A stretch of DNA of 64,000 nt from Mermis nigrescens (GCA_036768485.1 JAVLUZ010000154.1:31923748-31987747); one strand, 5' to 3'. Positions 23,340 to 34,095 are shown, numbered from the stretch's first letter. Notes: generated by a model from the sequence alone, not told the origin. Program-made: numbers and translations.

Positions 23340-24900
23340 AACACATACATTCATATTCGTAATCCTGACGTTACATGGAGCATTTGAAAAAATTAAGCTT
23401 CTGCAACGCTCTGAAACTAAAGTTAATTTTCAGTGTAAACTTTACACGACTGCCGAGTGTAAAGAAAACATATGTACAGTGAGATTCGTAATTCTGACCG
23501 TATGGAACATATTTTGGAAAAAAGTCACCTTTTGCAACGCTCTGAAAATAAAATATATTTGTAGTGTAAACTTTACACATTAACAATAAATAAGCAGTGT
23601 AAACTTAACACAACTAATGCGAGTATAGAAAACTCAGATTCGTAATTCCTAAGTTATATAAAACATTTTAAAAAAAGCTTCCATCAGGCTCTAGAACTAA
23701 AGTTAATTTGCGGTGTAATCTTTACACAACCACCGAGTGTAAAGAAGATTTCAGTCAGATTCGTAATTCTGATATTACGATCAACATTTATGAAAAAATT
23801 AAGTCTCTAAAATGGCCTGCAGACAAATAAATATAAGATGTAAACCACTTCACACCACTGTTGAGCGTGAACAACCGCGCCCAACTGGCGTATCACGTTT
23901 GATTCCTGGTACATTTTTAGACTTGAGATCATGTCTAGACTCATAACCGGAGAAGTTGACAGACGAAAACCTACCGAAACGTCTTTTTTCACCCCAAAGT
24001 TGTAGCTTTACACCTCCAAAAATAGCTGAGCATTGAGCGTAAAGAAACGCGGCCAAGTGCGATGTGTAACCATTGATATGTACCCTATTTTGAAAATAGT
24101 TCGCACTATTCAACTCATAATCGGAGTAGTTGACAGACAAAAAATAGACAAAAACGTGTTTTTTTTACCCCAGAGTTAAACTTTATACCATTAGAAATAA
24201 CTCTGTATCGTGTTTAAAGAAACGCATTCAATTGCGATGTGTAAGCCGACGTACTTTATTTTTATAATACTTCGCACTTTCTGATTTATAATCGACGCGA
24301 GTGAAGGAAGGTGAAAACGTGTTTTTTGCGTCTACCTTCAAAATGTAAACTTTAAATCGCTAGAACTAACTCTGCATTAATCTTACACGAACGCAATTAA
24401 CTTCATTGTGCAGCCCTTGATCCTTAGTATTTTTCCATAAATAGGTTTATTGAAGACTCTTACACAAAAAATTTAGGAGACATAAACAAGTCGAAAACTC
24501 GACCGAAATGTGTTTTTTCAACCCCAGATTTTCACACTCCTTACACTCCTATTCCGGAATTAATGCAAAATTCAAAAAACAAAAAGTATTATCTGGAGTA
24601 TTCCTTCCTCTACAATTGAAAAGCGTTAAATTGTTTGAGGCGTTAATACTGAGTTGTTCACAAGCCGTGTAAAAAAATCGCCCGAAATCGCTATATGTTA
24701 TAATGTTACACAAAAACTTTACACGTTCTTCACACAGTCGGTATTGAGTGTAAAGAGAAACAAAAAGACACAGACTGCGAATTTTTTTATTATCTTTCAT
24801 TTTAAAAAACCGCATCTCCCAGATGTGTCCTGTTGTAGCTGTAGGGGGCTCATAAAGTTCGCACTCGCTGTGGTAAAAAAATCAGAAAAAAGTTGGCAAA
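23340..24900 (+). repeat. Degenerate satellite, period about 172 bp
   Basis: Cores such as GAGCGTAAAGAAACG recur at about 23855, 24027, 24200 and 24367, spaced 170-173 bp. Other unit words are GTGTAAACTTTACAC, AGATTCGTAATTCTGA and CTCATAACCGGAG. Matches 46390-48850. Short open frames in it are not supported as genes. Confidence 0.7.
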
Positions 24901-25127
24901 GTATATTGTAGGTAGCGCTATCGATCTAAATATGATTTAAAGTGTAATTAACCTAGTCGTGCATTTACTACCGCTATTATTTATTTCATAATTGAGATCG
25001 CCTTGTTTTTATATTACAATTTCTTCAGATTCTAAGAAAATTCATTTTTTTCTATTTTTTCACAGTGTTCTGAAAATTTGTGGAGTAAATTGAGAGTAGA
25101 ACCGACTGATCATGAAGGAATAGTTTT

Positions 25128-25628
25128 GAAAAATGAGCTTGCTAAGCGAGAGTTGCAAACTAAGAGGAACTTGAAGTTTAAACCTACCATTAAATTATAA
25201 AGATAATAATAAAAGATTTAAAGCTTTAAGAAGAAAAAGAAAAATGTGGTAAATTAAAACAAATTTAAAGGATATGATGAAACATTATTGTTGAGAATAG
25301 GACGATCACGTGCTATGTATAATGACTCCTTGATTAAAAGATCAAAAGAGTTGGATGCTCGACTGATAACCTTGAAGCAATCTGATGTAATTGGATGATT
25401 GCTATTTGAGATATGTTTGTGAATAGCAGATAAACTATCACCCTGAATTGGCTTTCCTGTAGCAAATGAGATGCCAGTATGCTCTGCCATTCTACTCCCA
25501 AAATGTCGGCGAGTTTCACCGATGTAACTAGCCATACAGCTAGAACACGTATACTATATACTAAATTTGAGAGTAGCTTTAGCAGGTACAGCATCCTTGT
25601 TCTTGAAAATACTGGCTGATACACATAA
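25128..25628 (-). mobile_element. Penelope-like element 3' part, minus copy
   Basis: 5'-truncated copy with 3' end near 25128, near-identical to the plus copy at 25675-26166. The GIY-YIG frame (25254-25535) is intact up to a local lesion: an extra A (GCTAAAGC) and a lost A (TATATAG) about 30 bp apart shift the frame and give a TAG before YTCSSC. Confidence 0.8.
25254..25535 (-). pseudogene. GIY-YIG endonuclease fragment of a Penelope-like element
   Basis: C-terminal endonuclease module that nicks target DNA in Penelope-like retroelements. Visible are YIGETRRHFGSRMAEH (YIG plus conserved Arg and His) and KESLYIARDRPILNN with the likely catalytic Glu. The reverse transcriptase part is absent and a compensating indel pair upstream introduces a stop. 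Identical over this stretch to the frame at 25676-26032. Confidence 0.82.
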
Positions 25629-25674
25629 CAGGTTTGTTATGTGTATGTGTATCAGCTGATATGTGTATCAGCCG

Positions 25675-26166
25675 GTTTTTCAAGAACAAGGATGCTGTAC
25701 CTGCTAAGCTACTCTCAAATTTAGTATATAAGTATACGTGTTCTAGCTGTATGGCTAGTTACATCGGTGAAACTCGCCGACATTTTGGGAGTAGAATGGC
25801 AGAGCATACTGGCATCTCATTTGCTACAGGAAAGCCAATTCAGGGTGATAGTTTATCTGCTATTCACAAACATATCTCAAATAGCAATCATCCAATTACA
25901 TCAGATTGCTTCAAGGTTATCAGTCGAGCATCCAACTCTTTTGATCTTTTAATCAAGGAGTCATTATACATAGCACGTGATCGTCCTATTCTCAACAATA
26001 ATGTTTCATCATATCCTTTAAATTTGTTTTAATTTACCACATTTTTCTTTTTCTTTAAAGCTTTAAATCTTTTATTATTATCTTTATAATTTAATGGTAG
26101 GTTTAAACTTCAAGTTCCTCTTAGTTTACAACTCTCGCTTAGCAAGCTCATTTTTCAAAATTGAGA
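25675..26166 (+). mobile_element. Penelope-like element 3' part, plus copy
   Basis: Runs from the truncation point near 25675 to the tail ending AGCAAGCTCATTTTTCAAAA at about 26166. With the minus copy it makes a head-to-head pair separated by about 45 bp of short GTGTATCAGC/TGTTATGTGT repeats. Confidence 0.8.
25676..26032 (+). CDS. GIY-YIG endonuclease domain, truncated Penelope-like element
   Basis: About 118 codons of the C-terminal part of a Penelope-like polyprotein. The order is a linker with KNKDAVPAK, a Cys pair in VYKYTCSSC, the YIG motif in ASYIGETRRHFGSR, a His in MAEHTG, and KESLYIARDRPILN before the stop. Family knowledge: this domain supplies the nick used for target-primed reverse transcription. 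The RT domain that should precede it is missing, so this is a 5'-truncated insertion and not an active element. Reading begins inside unrelated junction sequence upstream of 25675. The mirror copy lies at 25254-25535, and a 3'-tail-only copy at 46210-46360. Confident on family, not on expression. Confidence 0.85.
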   Translation, partial: FFKNKDAVPAKLLSNLVYKYTCSSCMASYIGETRRHFGSRMAEHTGISFATGKPIQGDSLSAIHKHISNSNHPITSDCFKVISRASNSFDLLIKESLYIARDRPILNNNVSSYPLNLF

Positions 26167-26462
26167 GTACTGATAAGCTTTTTAAGCTTACGATATTTGG
26201 ATCGAGTAGTAATATTTTATTCTGATTCTACCCGTTGTCCGCAGAAATAACAGATCGACAGAATAAAAACTAATTTACTATCAAAAAACTGATTATTTTT
26301 AAATTAATGGCATTTCGATCGATGTGAACGTTAAAAAATCAGTGTACATGGTGTGCAGAGTACATCAAAATTATATTGTGTGTGCTTCATGAACTATATA
26401 GAAGCATCCTTTAAATGCTTGATTCTTAATTTGATACACGAAATGATGGAAAAAACAATTAC

Positions 26463-26831
26463 CTGCAAACAAAATATTTTCAATGCCGGCAAAGGAAGCA
26501 AAATACCCGCAAAAAATGCCAAGATGTTATTCACATAAGTGATCAGAACTGATAGTCAAGTTTCCCGCAATAGAATACCAATTTCGTCGTGATCCAGTTT
26601 GGTAAAGATTTCCTTGTATTTGTTCAACAATAAAAACATTTCGTCCACTCCTAAACTCAGGGGCAAAATCTGAGTCGTAGTTGCATTGAATTTTATGCCG
26701 AAAATAAGGGTACATCCTGGACCGGAGACATTGGCTAGCAATACTATGGCACATCCAACAACGGCTAGACTGCATTGCGATCTGGCTCCTTTATTAGCAA
26801 AACTTAAGGCGGACAGTGCGGCATAAACGAT
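26463..26831 (-). pseudogene. ptc: Patched-like exon H: sterol-sensing domain, TM2-TM5 region
   Basis: Exon of 369 bp, phase 0 at both ends: acceptor TTTTTTAG before 26831 and donor CAG|GTAATT at 26463. It reads IVYAALSALSFANKGA, then FGIKFNATTTQILPL, LGVDEMFLLLNKY and, after a stop, LSVLITYVNNILAFFAGILL and PLPALKIFCLQ. From memory of PTCH1 this matches the sterol-sensing domain (GISFNAATTQVLPF, GVDDVFLL, SISNVTAFF, PIPALRAF). A TGA at 26556-26558 sits where Patched proteins have a conserved Gly (RTG to RET-stop), a one-base change from GGA. The TM4 stretch is two residues shorter than human and has DE for DD. Next exon not found. Confidence 0.88.
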
Positions 26832-26862
26832 CTAAAAAATTTATATGTTCAAGTGAATTAAA

Positions 26863-27205
26863 CAGGCACGTAGCTGACCTTCTGAATTTGAGGGGACTAA
26901 ATTTTTGAAGTCAAATATCTCAACAAATACTTATAGACAGGTAAAAGTAATGGTAGTTCTAAGCGTTTCTCAGCGAGCTCTAATTACTAGAGAAGGAATA
27001 ATTTTAGAAAAATAAAATATTTATGTTGAAAGCGTCCGAAAATTTTGGGCCTATCCACTCAAAAACATGCCAAAATCTATTCTAACGGTCTTTCTAATAC
27101 GCTTCAAGAATTTCTATTTTTTACTTATGGGCAACCTAACAAAAAATACTCGAACTTTCAAAATTGAGGAGATTAACCCCCTATCCCTCCACAGCTACGT
27201 GCATG
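26863..27205. mobile_element. hAT-like MITE, CAGGCACGTAGCTG family
   Basis: Ends CAGGCACGTAGCTG and CAGCTACGTGCATG. Exact 8-bp duplication GAATTAAA at 26855-26862 and 27206-27213. Lies in the intron between Patched-like exons G and H. A related element may be 58433-58960. Confidence 0.82.
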
Positions 27206-27213
27206 GAATTAAA

Positions 27214-28065
27214 CATCGCATACATGACCTTGGGGGTTTCATCCCGAAAAACTTTCAGCCCGCAGAATCATATTTGTAATATTAGTTGCAAAATTGGTAA
27301 ATTTTTATAATTTTGACTTATTTTCGAACTTTTCTCTAGATCGGTCAGCCTATGCATGTCTTGCAAAAGCGACGACTATTCTGAAATTATTGGCAAACTG
27401 CCATTAAAAATATTTTTCTCTTGTTTTAGAAAGCGAGCGAAAAAACAGTCAATGAAGACGATGATGCACTAATTTTCTTATTGTATTTTCTAGAATCCTT
27501 GATAGCCAGATGAAATCGTTTTACGAACATCTTCATAAAGTATTCGATTTCGCGAGACCAATTTCACAGACAAGACTATCCTTCAGAATTTTATTAAAAC
27601 GGTCAATGAAAATGGAAAGCAAACTTGACCCGTCTTTGCTATTCGATTAATAATTGTTTAGCTTGCTGTATCTAATAATTTAGATAGTGACATCAAACCT
27701 TATGTAAAGCAGACTCACAGACCGCTTCATAAAGATAAGGCTGACATTATGAACAAGTAATTCCGTATTCAGAAATTAATTTTTGACCAAATATCTGTTT
27801 GTTCTGAAATAGAAACGAATTTAAATCAGTGTCTCGACCTTATCCATTCAAATTTTTCGATAGAATGGAACAGATAGTTTCTAGAGCGTTTACGCCAAAA
27901 AATAATATACTCAAGAGACTCATTTAAATTTCAGTTCTAAAACGTTTAACAGAATCTGCGCGGAGATCTGTTTGAGTTTATAAAAATTTAGGAACTATTA
28001 AAATCAGTATATATTTTTTGATAATATTGCAGATTCGAATTGATTGAAGTAGGCGCCAGATTTAC
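27214..28065. other. Intron between Patched-like exons G and H
   Basis: AT-rich, with no further repeat or exon recognised. Its 5' end is the donor ATG|GTAAAT at 28066/28065. Confidence 0.5.
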
Positions 28066-28363
28066 CATAAGAAAATATTCGATAATGATAAACGACGGAT
28101 TGAAACGGCTTAACTCCTCCACCATATCCTCCAAACTCGCTACCGCTAGAGGGTGCAAAATCCTCGATTGTTCCGTATTATTACGCCAGTTAAAAACAAT
28201 ATCCGAATAGTTTCTTTGCCAACTTTTAATCAACTCTCGAGCCGCTGTAGGAGACCACCATTTGGGCAAAGTGTGATTATTTTCGTCAGTCAATTTTTCT
28301 TTTAGCCTGTTGTAGACATCGTTGCAATTTGCCAGCATGATCCCCGTTTGAAGGGCGCCTGCG
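28066..28363 (-). pseudogene. ptc: Patched-like exon G: end of extracellular loop 1 into TM2
   Basis: Exon of 298 bp: acceptor TTTAAG before 28363, donor ATG|GTAAAT at 28066. It enters with one base completing a codon and leaves in phase 0. Residues include GALQTGIMLANCNDVYNR, ARELIKSWQRNYSDIVFN, LEDMVEELSRFN and IIIEYFLM. In PTCH1 (from memory) the matching words are HALQTMFQLM, AAAILEAWQRTYVEVVHQ, TLDDILKSFS and GYLLM. The chosen acceptor gives SAGALQT, matching SAHALQT, and keeps frame with exon F. No lesion inside this exon. Confidence 0.88.
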
Positions 28364-28689
28364 CTTAAATCAAAAATTTTATTACTAACGCTGAATGAGA
28401 ACAATTACCAGATAATTGTAACTTTGATATAAAACTCTACTAGACTAGATTATTTGAAAAAGGCAAAAGTATATAAAGATTGTGATACCAAAATGAACAA
28501 GTCAAAAATTGCATCATTTAATAACGTATGCAACTTGTTTCACGCGAAACTTCTTCACATTAAAATTGAATCAAATCAATTAATTAAGAACATAAAATTT
28601 TTTAAATTAATCAGATTTGAATTTTCAAAATTTTTCGTTATTCAGCGAATCTTTATGACAATAAATAGAGATCGATGAATAAAAATGAT

Positions 28690-28800
28690 GTGTTTTTGTT
28701 CCTACCGCCAATTTAGCAGCACTTTTTTGACCTTCAGAATTTTTTTAACTCCCCCAGACCCCTCAAAATTGAAGCGCGGTCCCGGCAATTGTCACCTAGA
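28690..28800 (+). mobile_element. Diverged MITE fragment in the F-G intron
   Basis: Has CCGCCAATTTAGCAGCACTT, TTTTGACCTTCAGAA and CCCCCAGACCCC words, like the half of the CATACGTGGGCAGC family that reads into a C-rich end. Ends not resolved. Confidence 0.35.
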
Positions 28801-29584
28801 CTTCCAACATTGTCACAACGAGTCTTGGCAACTTACCGATATCATTCAAAAGCATTATATGCATATTCCATTTTCACAGACGATAAATATTGTTTTTTTG
28901 CTGATAATAAAAATCGCACAGAAAAATCAATCGTTTTCTAATATTGATTAGAACCGTTCTGTTTGTTATATAGCCATCATTTTTTAAATTTAAAACAGCT
29001 TGTAATAAGTTGCATATTAAAAACAAATTTTCCCTTCTTGTCATTCATTTTACTATGACACGAAACGTTCTACCGCTTTTGAAAGAAAACTCAAGTTTAA
29101 ATGCCTTTTTCTCTATTTATGCTTGAAATACTCCCTTGCAAAAAGTATACTCATTAGTGAATATCCTGTTTGAGTTCACTGATTTCAGCGTTTATGCATT
29201 TCTGTAGCAAATTTTTCGTACGAGATTAAAAAAACACAAAAAAAACACCTATTGCAAGAGTGGCGTCGCTAACGTCGTCAAACTCATATAATTTCGGAAA
29301 AATCGCTTTCCGGTCGATGAAGTACGATTAGAATGCTTTTATAAAGATAGCGGAGATGATCAGGAGATTGGAAAAGATTTTTTTAGCAAAGATTTTAGGC
29401 AAAATTATTAGGAGGCTATAATCTGAAAAACTAGTCTAAATGAGAAAGTTGCACATCAGTCTATTCCGCTTTTCATTTATTTATTTCTCGTATTATTCAT
29501 CGCAAATTCGCTTGCTACTGCAATATTGACAGAAGCGAATGGATAACTCAAAGGCTGGATCAATTTATTCCTATATTTGCGCTC

Positions 29585-29740
29585 ACACATGAGTGTGCGA
29601 GGGGTCTGCGGGGGGGGGTTACACGCCCCGCAGATTACTGTAGTCCCCCGCAGAATTCTATTTTAGTAACATTTTTGGCGATTTTTGGCGATTTCATCCA
29701 ACCAGACCCCATCAAGAATTTCCTTGCAGCCCATGTATGT
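29585..29740. mobile_element. Degenerate MITE fragment in the F-G intron
   Basis: GGGGTCTGCGGGGG, CCCCGCAGATTACTGTAG and CCCCCGCAGAATTCTATTTT words recur near 55340-55440. Ends not defined. Confidence 0.4.
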
Positions 29741-29795
29741 TTGCGCTGAGTCTCATAAACCGGAGCTTACGATCGATGAAAACAAATTTCCTTAC

Positions 29796-30049
29796 CTCTT
29801 TATCGAACCATCAGATCCTCTTTTAACGTCACCAATTATTATTTGCTCCGGCCATTCCATGAACTTTAAAGCAAAACCTTTGCAACCACCTTTCGTGATG
29901 TTGCCATAATTTGGTCGCATTTCGGGTAAAAGTTTCAGGGCTACTTCAGGGTCATTCCGGAAAATTTCAAAAACTCTATCGTCGTAAGGCTGATGGACAC
30001 ATTCATCTGTCTTGTTGCGCTTAAAAATATTGCACAAATTACTTGAGGC
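29796..30049 (-). pseudogene. ptc: Patched-like exon F: extracellular loop 1
   Basis: Exon of 254 bp: acceptor GCTTTTAG before 30049 and strong donor AGAG|GTAAGG at 29796. Phase 0 in, two bases out. It reads ASSNLCNIFKRNKTDECV, FRNDPEVALKLLPEMRPN, YGNITKGGCKGFALKFMEWP and EQIIIGDVKRGSDGSIK. The GGC..F..KFM.WPE..I.G block matches PTCH1 [20 protein letters not shown] (from memory). The first 45 or so residues have no counterpart in the short vertebrate linker between the DPDCP and GGC motifs, so this loop is longer. The frame is clean. Extracellular side of the membrane in the family model. Confidence 0.88.
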
Positions 30050-30164
30050 CTAAAAGCAGAATAGAACTGAAAATATACCTTTCTACAATAATTCTAAGCA
30101 TTTAAATTTTAAATTAAAAAGTTGAAATCAAATACGCCCTTTAATTTCCGTTTTTTTTTCATAG

Positions 30165-30336
30165 GCCCTTGGAGGTCGATGAAGCCAAAAAACTTGAATA
30201 TCTTATCTTAAGCTACCCTACAGACCGGTTACACAGTCACCCTTGGTTCTATCAGATTTATTATATTGAAGTTCTTTACACGGCCTTAAGTAGTCTTCTA
30301 ATTAAATACCAGTCGCTTAATCGAACGTTTGATTAA
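30165..30336 (+). other. Possible coding exon of unknown function
   Basis: After a good pyrimidine tract and TTTTTTTTCATAG, a plus-strand frame of 56 codons stays open to TAA at 30334. It includes VDEAKKLEYLILSYP and HSHPWFYQIYYIEVLYTALS. No family recognised and no partner exon found; it lies inside the E-F intron on the opposite strand. Could be chance. Confidence 0.2.
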
Positions 30337-30339
30337 AAA

Positions 30340-32030
30340 AGAGTGCAGGGATAAATTTGAATCAAGTTTTCGCTAAACGCACATTCCATTGCACAATTTC
30401 TACGCTTCATTGATTTTGTCTAAAATGCGACTAATATAAGCATAACCCAATAGTGTTTTGGCCGGTTTTACTTCTGAACTTTTTCGTCAACTATTAATTG
30501 ATGGATCTTATAACATGACGACTAAACAAAAATAATTAGTTTCATGAATTCTTTACTGAGAACAAAAGATATTAAACAGCACGGAAATTGATATTTCTAT
30601 TGAAATATTATGTCAGAAATTAAGCAGATAATACTATCTGGATACAACCAAAAATGTTTATTCAATTTTTTTACCTGAAAAACCGCAAGAAAACCTCGTT
30701 TTTAAATCAGCTCTCGGATCATTTCTCGAGCATATTCGCCATTCACAATAAATTCCTTAATTTACTAGATGGGTCAAAAACGATTCGCACTTCGGTTCTT
30801 ATTAGCTTTTCAGACACTTTATTAAATTGAGCATGGATTAGAGCTTGTTATCTCTATAAAAAGTTGGTGAAGTTACAGTCATACTGATCGCGCTGTTCGT
30901 GATTCACAATCGATTACGCAAAAATCGTTTTGCCCAGCACGAAATGGCAGTTGAAGGCGAATTTTGTATGCCAATTAATCGAAAATATGTGTTAATTATT
31001 TATTCAGTTTTACTTTTGCTCTGCAGAATGATTTCTCTTTAATAAGTCTAATTATTCAAGCATTATCACTTTTAATCCGTAGAACATGAAATTCTCAATG
31101 AAGAGCTAATAAAGTAAAATACCATGCAGCAAATTTAGACATTGACAATCGAATGATGAGACTCAAAGGATAAAATAAATTGAGCTCAAACATCAAAGAA
31201 TACTGTAGAATTACAGGTCTGTAGATGGTGTATCTACACGCGTTTCGCATTAGCGAGCGGAACGCTTTTGACCGTATCGAAATTGGTCAATTATTAGCCG
31301 AGTTGCGAATTCGGTGCTCTAGCCGAAAAGAGGCAAAAAATTTTGCCGTCGGACCTATTAGGAATATTAGGAAGATTAGGATTTATTAGGAAGATTAAGA
31401 TTAAGATTATTAGGAAGAATTAAGTTAAGTTAATTAAATTTTAAAAAAATTTACTTTAATTAAATTAATTAATTAATTAATTAATTAATTAATTTTAATT
31501 AATTAATTAAATAATTAAAATTAATTAATTAATTAATTAAATTAAGACTAATTAGGAAGCGCCGTGGCGATCTAGCCACTCAGCGCTCATTGATCCTACT
31601 AGCAAGTCACGTACATACTGTGAGAGGTATGCAATGTGAGCTATCCTGTGGATTTATTATAATTCCCCTTTTTCTTATCATATAAAACATAGGCGACATG
31701 ACCGCTAATCAGGTTAAGCCTGTGTTAAGAACGGAAATATCAATATTGTATGTAGACGCCGTCTATGCAAAATTTATTGTTAAAACGTTAAAGTCACATT
31801 CATGTAAAATTATTGTCATAATATATTGAGCGTCGTACGGTAAAAGATTCGTATTGTTTGATATATATTATTCTATTGGCCGTGTTTACGCTAGGCAGCG
31901 CATTTTGGTCGACTCGTCGTTATGGCATCTTCATTCGTCATTTTCTTTTATATATTTTTTTATGTATATAAAGTAGTTGTTATACTGCCTAGAAGTGCAC
32001 TATACTGCAGGTAGATCTGTTTGTGGTGGA
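30340..32030. other. Intronic AT-rich sequence with a TTAA microsatellite
   Basis: At 31440-31550 there is a (TTAA)n tract with ATTAGGA repeats just before it. No exon or element end identified elsewhere. Confidence 0.6.
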
Positions 32031-32620
32031 CGGCCCAGCATTTGATTCATCGGGCCTGCCCCTGATCCAAGGGCCCAGCCCGCGATTCAACCGGCCGGAT
32101 TTAATTATTCGTCATAAAATTCTAGGTGATTTATCTTTTATTTTTCACTTTATCGAAAATTCTATCATCCATTTTTTGCTCTAAAAATCATAAAAATTAT
32201 TACATAAAAATTATTAGATAATTTTAATATAGGATGACTGCCCGGTTGAGAGCTCTATGTTGTTGTATTCATAGTTCAGTGTGCTCATGGAAACCGAGAA
32301 ATTAATAGTTTTTGCCAAAAGTATTTTGCGAAAACAAGTTCTTAATTTCTTTCGCGATAATTATTATTTTGGTCCAAAATAGGTCAACTGACCTAGGGCA
32401 AAATTCCGGGGCTACTTAATTACTGCTGCGTTAGGTTTCTAGGGCGTAGCTACCTAAATTTCCCTAGGTACAGACAAATCTAGGTCCGAGGAGGTTTTAG
32501 GTCTTAAGTATTTTGAGGGTCAAACGGTTGAATAAAGGCGAATCGCCGTACCAACCTGACCAGCGCTAAGTGTAGCCAGGTACTTAAGTAAGTCCCGTAT
32601 GTACATATAGTTGGTTCTGT
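32030..32620. mobile_element. Dispersed repeat, inverted relative of 45660-46200
   Basis: Shares GGTCAACTGACCTAGGGC, CTACTTAATTACTGCTGCGT, TGACCAGCGCTAAGTGTAGC and GTGGACGGCCC with the reverse complement of 45660-46200. Borders and type are unknown; no coding capacity. Confidence 0.6.
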
Positions 32621-32964
32621 TTAGGTAGCTGTACGTGTGTGGGATATCTCAGGCGGCATGCTGTCCGTTTAGATATCCGTACCAGTTACCCCAACAAATC
32701 CTCCTATATTTACAGGTCGACGAAGTTCATTAGATTTCCTGAAGAATGCTTTCACGTTCCCAAAAACAACTTTCATGAAACAGAGTATGTATATCTTTAG
32801 AACAATGCAATAAGTCAAACAAAACATTGAGAAGCCAATGCGAGTACGATAAGCTCAATGTGAAAAAAATTTACTGCATAAATAAAAAAATTTTACAAAA
32901 ACTTTACTGTACAAAGAAGTTTACAGACTTTACAAAAGTTTACTGCATTCCATTCGTTCCATGC

Positions 32965-33160
32965 ATACGTGTAACGGCTCGAAATTTTGGAGGGGGCCCC
33001 CAGCCAGTTTTAGAGGGGGAGGGTAGATGTTGAAATAGGCCAAAAAACGCTTAAAAATGGCCAAAAAATTCAATTTTTTCCAAAAATTCGGGGTCAAAAA
33101 CTTTATAGCTCTTAGGGGATGGCCCCCTATTCCCCTGTTACAAGCATGGCTCCAGGTCAT
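32965..33160. mobile_element. Short G-rich repeat fragment
   Basis: GGCTCGAAATTTTGGAGGGG is repeated at 56740 (GGCTCGAAATTTTGGGTTGG). A possible complementary end is CCCCTGTTACAAGC. Ends uncertain. Confidence 0.4.
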
Positions 33161-33312
33161 TGAGAAGTTGCAGGCTGAGATATACCATCCATTGTTTTAA
33201 CCACTTAAACCACGCAATGCATTTTACTCGCAGGAACAGATATTTAAAAATGAGCATTGAACATAGTCAGTGAAAATAACTTTATATTTAATTATGAATG
33301 AGGTAGGGAACA

Positions 33313-33531
33313 TTAACGAGCAAACGTTTGCAGATTATACTCGGGAAAATTTCCTTTTAACTTTATAAAAGTTACTTGCGCAGCAGCTACATCAATTGGA
33401 GATCCCGTTGAACTCGTTATGTCAGTGACATTCATGCTTTCCACAAAACTGAGCAAATCTCCAGCCTGTGCAGTTGGCTCACTTCTCTTGTCATTGTGAT
33501 GAGTCGAATTCCTATTGACAAATATTTCTCT
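33313..33531 (-). other. Open reading segment of unknown identity in the E-F intron
   Basis: Minus-strand frame of 72 codons without stop, ending TAA at 33313. It contains HHNDKRSEPTAQAGDLLSFV, SMNVTDITSSTGSPIDVAA and QVTFIKLKGNFPEY. The composition looks protein-like, and the strand and place are those of the Patched-like gene between exons E' and F. However, E and F already join in phase, and no clean splice pair was found for this piece. It could be an alternative exon, a fragment of another gene, or chance. Confidence 0.3.
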
Positions 33532-33964
33532 TCACTTATGCATAAATTTTTCAGTTTCAAAGATGCAACGATTTTAGTGCAAATGTTATATATAACCTTA
33601 TCCTACAAACGTTTGTATTTTTTTATAAAGTTAAGCAAATAATTACTGGAATTAAATTTGCGTATTTGAAGTCGAGGAGGCGGAAGGAACCCATGCCTTC
33701 AAAAGGCCGAAGCGCTTGCAATTTAAAAAAGGCGTATTTTAAATAAAAGACTCCACCAAAAATTTCTTTTTTCCCTGAAATGCTTCCCAACTCTTACATA
33801 TATCTATTAGCCGAAAATAGTTATGATTTACAATTAAAAATCTGAAAGCTTATCTGTTTATTATATTATTGTTATTATTTTATCTTATCTGGTTCCGTTG
33901 CCTTCGGAACAGGAGGCATCACATAAACCAACTTTTGGCGGTTCCAAGCCGTGAAACGACTCAC

Positions 33965-34095
33965 GAGAGTACAAGAATCTATATTATTGGTAGCAGTTTT
34001 GGGGCATTCGGGATCAAGTGGATCGATGCAAGGCCGAACCTGATAAGCTGCGCCTATACCAGCCTGGAAATCGGCAAAATTCACCAAATTCCTTA
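33965..34095 (-). pseudogene. ptc: Patched-like exon E' (duplicate of exon E)
   Basis: 131 bp: acceptor AAAACAG before 34095 and donor CTC|GTGAGT at 33965. It reads RNLVNFADFQAGIGAAYQ then VRPCIDPLDPECPKTATN. It matches PTCH1 [20 protein letters not shown] (from memory), with two paired cysteines of extracellular loop 1. Phase 0 at the donor joins exon F directly. Differs from exon E at few positions (V for A in NLVNF). Confidence 0.9.

Noticed and set aside
25334..25624. Alternative 96-codon frame over the Penelope copy
   Set aside because: Shadow frame of the GIY-YIG coding strand.
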